Shown piece by piece: positions 29,962-32,866 of a DNA stretch of 32,866 nt. The stretch's first letter is position 1; each line of letters begins with the position of its first letter. Source of the DNA: Bacillota bacterium (GTDB lineage: Bacteria; Bacillota; Clostridia; Christensenellales; Aristaeellaceae); contig JAEZHK010000125.1 in the NCBI GenBank assembly GCA_023416655.1, positions 1 through 32,866 on the forward strand, in the 5' to 3' direction. The notes beneath the pieces are model-generated. The model saw only the letters and a program-made list of their open reading frames with translations. It was not told the origin of the DNA and searched no databases. The position numbers were made by a program, and so were the translations under genes.

Positions 29962-30930
29962 TCAGGCGCCTGTTTTCAGCCCGCGGTTTGCGAGGAACGC
30001 GTTCAGCGCAATCAGGAGGATCGGCGCGGCCAGAAGATAGATGAACTCCGGCAGGGTGTGAAGCAGGTTTGCGCCCTCGACCAGGCTCAGAAAGCTCTTC
30101 TGCGGCAGGACGTTCAGCAGCGCGTCCAGCACCGGCCGGGAACTCGAGAAGTCGTGGTAGCTTCCGGCCAGGATCGTCGTAAAGAGCGCGACCGAGGAGC
30201 CCATCGCGCTGGCGTCGTCCGGCTTCCCGGCGATGGTGGCGACAAAGAGCGCGAACGCAATGCTGCCGAGCGTGAGGAGCGTTAGATACCCTGCGTACTC
30301 GACCAGAGAAAAGCCCACGTCCAACCGGAAGAGGAACTTGGCCGCGCAGATCACGAGGAAAGCCGACGAGAAGATCAGGACGAAGCCGGATGCGCCCTGC
30401 GCCAGAAGGTATCCGCCCGCGCCGGAGGGCGTGGAGGCGATGCGCTTCAGCGCGCCGTTTTCCCGGTCCTCGGAATAGAGGCCCGTGAACAGGATACCCT
30501 GCAGCAGGATTACCAGGATCAGGTAGCCCAGGATGTTCGCACCCGCGCCGCGGCTCTCGCTGTCCTCACCTGCCGCGCCGGGGTTTTCGATGGCCCGGCG
30601 AAGTTCCTCCTCCAGATCGCAACTTTTGAGGCTCCTGACCGTGAAAGCGCCGTCCACGCCTTCGACCACCACGGCGTCGTAGCGGCCCAGCATCATATCC
30701 GAAACCGGCGGCTCCTTGGAAACCAGCGTCACGTTGTAGCCGGAGACGTTCGCCATCAGAGAATCCGTCTCCCCCACCAGCGCCACGTTTCCCTTTGAGC
30801 CGGCGTTCGCGCCGAAGAAGGCGGCCAGCGCCACGGAGGCCGCGAGGAAGCCCAGCACCAGGATCACCGGGCTGGGCATGGCGCGGTAGCGCCGGAAGTT
30901 GTTTTTGAAGACCTGAAGGAAGCCGCTCAT
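29962..30930 (-). CDS. ABC-2 type exporter permease, second subunit
   Basis: A 322-residue membrane protein with the ABC-2 layout: one N-terminal membrane segment ('SPVILVLGFLAASVALAAFF'), an external domain of about 120 residues, then five to six segments from 'GYLILVILLQGILFTGLYSE'. 'EDRENGALKRIASTPSGAGG' is the conserved 'ER..Gt..rl..tP.s' coupling motif. The start is the ATG at 30930 behind GGAGGA; it overlaps the upstream permease by 4 bp. The open extension to 30975 is read through that gene. It likely exports a drug, lipid or peptide together with the two upstream genes. Confidence 0.9.
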   Translation of the reverse strand: MSGFLQVFKNNFRRYRAMPSPVILVLGFLAASVALAAFFGANAGSKGNVALVGETDSLMANVSGYNVTLVSKEPPVSDMMLGRYDAVVVEGVDGAFTVRSLKSCDLEEELRRAIENPGAAGEDSESRGAGANILGYLILVILLQGILFTGLYSEDRENGALKRIASTPSGAGGYLLAQGASGFVLIFSSAFLVICAAKFLFRLDVGFSLVEYAGYLTLLTLGSIAFALFVATIAGKPDDASAMGSSVALFTTILAGSYHDFSSSRPVLDALLNVLPQKSFLSLVEGANLLHTLPEFIYLLAAPILLIALNAFLANRGLKTGA

Positions 30931-31673
30931 ACATAATCCTCCGTTCTGAAGGTGCGTTTCGAGCCCAGCACGCACAGCGCGGTCAACTCCAGGAGGGACA
31001 GGAGCACGGGCAGGAAGTCCGAAAGGTTCCCGTCATAGACGATGTGGAACATGCCATCCAGCACCCATCTTGCGGGTGAGAGCCGGGAGATGAGCGCCGC
31101 CGCGGGGCCGAAGCCGTCCAGCTGAAAGAACATGCCGCCGAAGATGGCCATGACCGCCGTGATAAAGCTCAGGATCTTGTTGGCGGCTTCCTCGCTTTTG
31201 AAGATGCAGCAGAAGAGGACGCCCAGCGCGGCGCTCATCAGGTTGAACGCGAGCATCAGAGCGATTACGTAGCCCGCCATGGAGCCGCCATAGTCGACGC
31301 CCAGCGCGAAGGCGTTCAGTGCCATCATCAGAAGGAAGCACGTTCCCGTGAACAGCGTGGTGGAGGCGATTTTGCTCAGGTACGTCCAGCTCCGGGGGAT
31401 CGGCGCGTGGATCACGCGCAGGTTGGCGTTTTTGAGCGCATGTTCCATGAAGGTGTTGGCCGCGGTGACCGAGACGTTCAGGAGCATGAAGATGAGGATC
31501 GAGATGCCGTAGTAGTCGTAGGCGTTGACGCCGGAGCCCGAATCGTCGCCGTTTCCGAGGAAGCCCAGGATCAGCGTCATCAGAATCGGGAACAGGGTGT
31601 TGTAGAGGAAAAGCACCGGGCTTGACAGGAGGTTTCCGATGTCGCGCCTGACGAGCGCCATAAACCGCAGCAT
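30927..31673 (-). CDS. ABC-2 type exporter permease, first subunit
   Basis: A 248-residue membrane protein with about six segments. It starts at the ATG at 31673 behind AGGGGG. The same frame stays open to 32528, but that part only reads the ATPase gene out of frame. 'MALVRRDIGNLLSSPVLFLY' is the typical amphipathic N-terminus, and 'NANLRVIHAPIPRSWTYLSK' the ABC-2 coupling loop. 'SRLSPARWVLDGMFHIVYDG' matches the family's C-terminal 'sp..w...a'. The ATPase gene ends 14 bp upstream. With the next gene it forms a heterodimeric exporter. Confidence 0.9.
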   Translation of the reverse strand: MLRFMALVRRDIGNLLSSPVLFLYNTLFPILMTLILGFLGNGDDSGSGVNAYDYYGISILIFMLLNVSVTAANTFMEHALKNANLRVIHAPIPRSWTYLSKIASTTLFTGTCFLLMMALNAFALGVDYGGSMAGYVIALMLAFNLMSAALGVLFCCIFKSEEAANKILSFITAVMAIFGGMFFQLDGFGPAAALISRLSPARWVLDGMFHIVYDGNLSDFLPVLLSLLELTALCVLGSKRTFRTEDYV

Positions 31674-31687
31674 ATTGAATTCCCCCT

Positions 31688-32626
31688 TCAGTCCCGGAGC
31701 GTCCGGCCAGTCAAGTTTAGAAGTACCATTTCGAGGCTGGCCGTTTCGCTGGCGACGTTTTGGATGCGCACCCCGCGGGAGACCAGCTGCGCGATGATGC
31801 GGTCCAGGTTTTCGATGCCCTTGACAATGGATACCTTGAGGAGATTCCCATTCAAAGCAACTTCCCGCACGCCCTCGACCCGATAGAGCGCGTCGCAGTT
31901 CGCGTTTTCCGCGCCGTCCACCTGGATCAGGTACAGCCTGTCGTCCGCCAGCTTTTCCTTGAGCGCTTCCTTGGTGCCCTCGGCGATGATCTTCCCGTGG
32001 TCCATTACGATGATCCGCGTAGAAATCTCCTCGACCTCTTCCATGTAGTGGGTGGTGTAGAGGATGGTCGTGCCCTCGTCCGCTAGAGAGCGGATGGACG
32101 AGAGGATGTGGTTGCGGGACTGCGGGTCGATGCCCACGGTGGGTTCGTCCAGCACGATCACTTCGGGGCGGTGCGCGATGGCGCAGGCGATGTTGAGCCG
32201 CCGCTTCATGCCGCCGGAGAAGGTCTTGACCCTGTCGCGCCGCCGATCGGTCAGCCCCGCGAACTCGAGCGCCCAGTCCACCACCGCTTTGAGCTCTTTC
32301 CCTTTGAGGCCGTACAGCGACGCGAAGAAGGCGATGTTGCGCTCGGCGGAAAGTTCTTCGTACAGCGCAAGGTCCTGCGGCACGATGCCCAGCGCCTGCC
32401 GGTAGGCGGCGGTGTCCCGCCCGAGCGGCGCGCCTTTGAAGGAGATCAGCCCCGCGTCGGGGCGCATCGCCGTGGTCAAAAGGTTGATCGTCGTGGACTT
32501 GCCAGCGCCGTTCGGGCCCAGCACGCACAGGATCTCCCCCGGGTACACCTCAAACGTCACGCCGTCGACCGCCTTCAACTCCTTGAACCCCTTGGCAAGC
32601 CCCTGCACTTTGATGACCGGTTCCAT
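31688..32626 (-). CDS. ABC-2 type exporter ATP-binding protein
   Basis: A 312-residue ATPase of the DrrA/CcmA exporter type. It has Walker A GPNGAGKST (about residues 37-45), Q-loop 'GIVPQDLALYEELSAERN', signature FSGGMKRRL (about 138-146), Walker B VIVLDEPTVGID (158-169) and H-loop TTHYMEE. The C-terminal 90 residues form the extra domain seen in drug and lipid exporters. The start ATG follows GAGAGGGG. It is the first gene of a three-gene operon controlled by a dyad upstream. The cargo is unknown. Confidence 0.93.
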   Translation of the reverse strand: MEPVIKVQGLAKGFKELKAVDGVTFEVYPGEILCVLGPNGAGKSTTINLLTTAMRPDAGLISFKGAPLGRDTAAYRQALGIVPQDLALYEELSAERNIAFFASLYGLKGKELKAVVDWALEFAGLTDRRRDRVKTFSGGMKRRLNIACAIAHRPEVIVLDEPTVGIDPQSRNHILSSIRSLADEGTTILYTTHYMEEVEEISTRIIVMDHGKIIAEGTKEALKEKLADDRLYLIQVDGAENANCDALYRVEGVREVALNGNLLKVSIVKGIENLDRIIAQLVSRGVRIQNVASETASLEMVLLNLTGRTLRD

Positions 32627-32652
32627 TTTTTACCCCTCTCTTTCATGGCCCC

Positions 32653-32681
32653 ATTGTAGCAAAACGGCCGCCGCCTGAAAT
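32653..32681 (-). promoter_or_regulatory. Promoter of the ABC-2 exporter operon
   Basis: On the minus strand TACAAT (32658-32653) with TGC just before it (extended -10). The -35 region at 17-bp spacing (ATTTCA, 32681-32676) is poor, as expected for an extended -10 promoter. The ATG is 27 bp downstream. Confidence 0.55.
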
Positions 32682-32711
32682 CAACCGAACGGTTGATTCG
32701 GGCGGTTGATT
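32679..32711. promoter_or_regulatory. TetR-like operator dyad plus extra half-site
   Basis: AATCAACCG (32679-32687) and CGGTTGATT (32690-32698) form a perfect 9-bp inverted repeat with a 2-bp centre over the -35 region. A third identical half-site, CGGTTGATT, lies at 32703-32711. This geometry is typical for TetR-family repressors of exporter operons. The repressor gene is not in the window. Confidence 0.6.
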
Positions 32712-32759
32712 CTGCTTGAGGCGAGGTGGAGGGCGACTCATACCAATGCAAAATATTAA

Positions 32760-32866
32760 TGCGTCCAAAGCGGCGAGAGATTTTCGATGTAGGGCTAGGA
32801 GCCGGAGCGAGGCGTAGCAGCGCTACGTTGAGCGGAGAGCGACACCGCCATACGCGAAAAGATCCG
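32760..32866. repeat. Imperfect long inverted repeat at the right edge
   Basis: GATTTTCG (32779-32786) is mirrored by CGAAAAGATC (32855-32864), and CGTAGC/GCTACG (32813-32827) forms the tip around AGC. The arms between match only partly, giving a hairpin of about 85 nt that may continue past the window. No open frame covers it. It may be a dispersed intergenic element or a structured RNA. Confidence 0.45.

Noticed and set aside
31674..32528. N-terminal extension of the ABC-2 permease frame through the ATPase gene (533-codon open frame), a possible fusion
   Set aside because: The upstream part is only the out-of-frame reading of the ATPase gene; the permease has its own ATG and ribosome site at 31673.

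Overview
The window looks like a GC-rich Firmicute of the class Clostridia, probably a gut, rumen or digester lineage. Three things point that way: strong Shine-Dalgarno sites and textbook sigma-A promoters, the gene content (three ribose-type sugar ABC systems, a ROK repressor, a DUF2201-type protein, a MalT/LuxR relative), and the style of the signal peptides. The order (for example Christensenellales or Oscillospirales) is only a guess. I see no rRNA, tRNA, CRISPR array, insertion sequence or phage gene.

Region 1 (1-19.3 kb) is a carbohydrate-uptake island with three CUT2 (ribose/galactose-type) ABC systems. Cassette 1 (+; 1-2084) is the tail of an ATPase plus two permeases. Cassette 2 (+; 3299-8645) is a binding protein, a 240-residue protein of unknown function, an ATPase with a degenerate second half, and two permeases. 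Cassette 3 (-; 19285 down to 15632) is an ATPase, one permease and a binding protein, followed by a FucI/AraA-like isomerase and a ROK repressor that has its own promoter. A divergent RpiB/LacAB-type isomerase shares the control region of cassette 2. A PfkB-type kinase and a class II aldolase form an operon downstream of a stand-alone P-loop ATPase. Taken together (inference): import, isomerisation, phosphorylation, and aldol cleavage to triose-level products. The actual sugars cannot be read from sequence.

Region 2 (19.3-23.6 kb) has a PPK2-type polyphosphate kinase (-). Facing away from it is a three-gene operon: a MoxR-like AAA ATPase, a DUF2201-type metallopeptidase/VWA protein, and an unrecognised 123-residue protein. 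Divergent back-to-back promoters lie between them.

Region 3 (23.6-26.9 kb) encodes three envelope-type hydrolases: a beta-lactamase-like serine hydrolase interrupted by one in-frame amber codon, an Ntn hydrolase of the penicillin/choloylglycine acylase type, and a CPBP membrane protease whose reading frame runs through a bidirectional terminator.

Region 4 (26.8-32.9 kb, all -) holds a probable operon of a much shortened MalT/LuxR-type regulator, a GNAT acetyltransferase, an AraC regulator and a short-chain dehydrogenase. Upstream of it is an ABC-2 exporter (ATPase plus two permeases) behind a TetR-like operator.

Most notable: a 200-nt structured leader before the cassette 2 binding protein; a twin-hairpin intergenic repeat present as two facing pairs; the clean amber interruption; the mini-MalT; the unknown proteins embedded in the cassette 2 and MoxR operons; and the second-half Walker B change in the cassette 2 ATPase.
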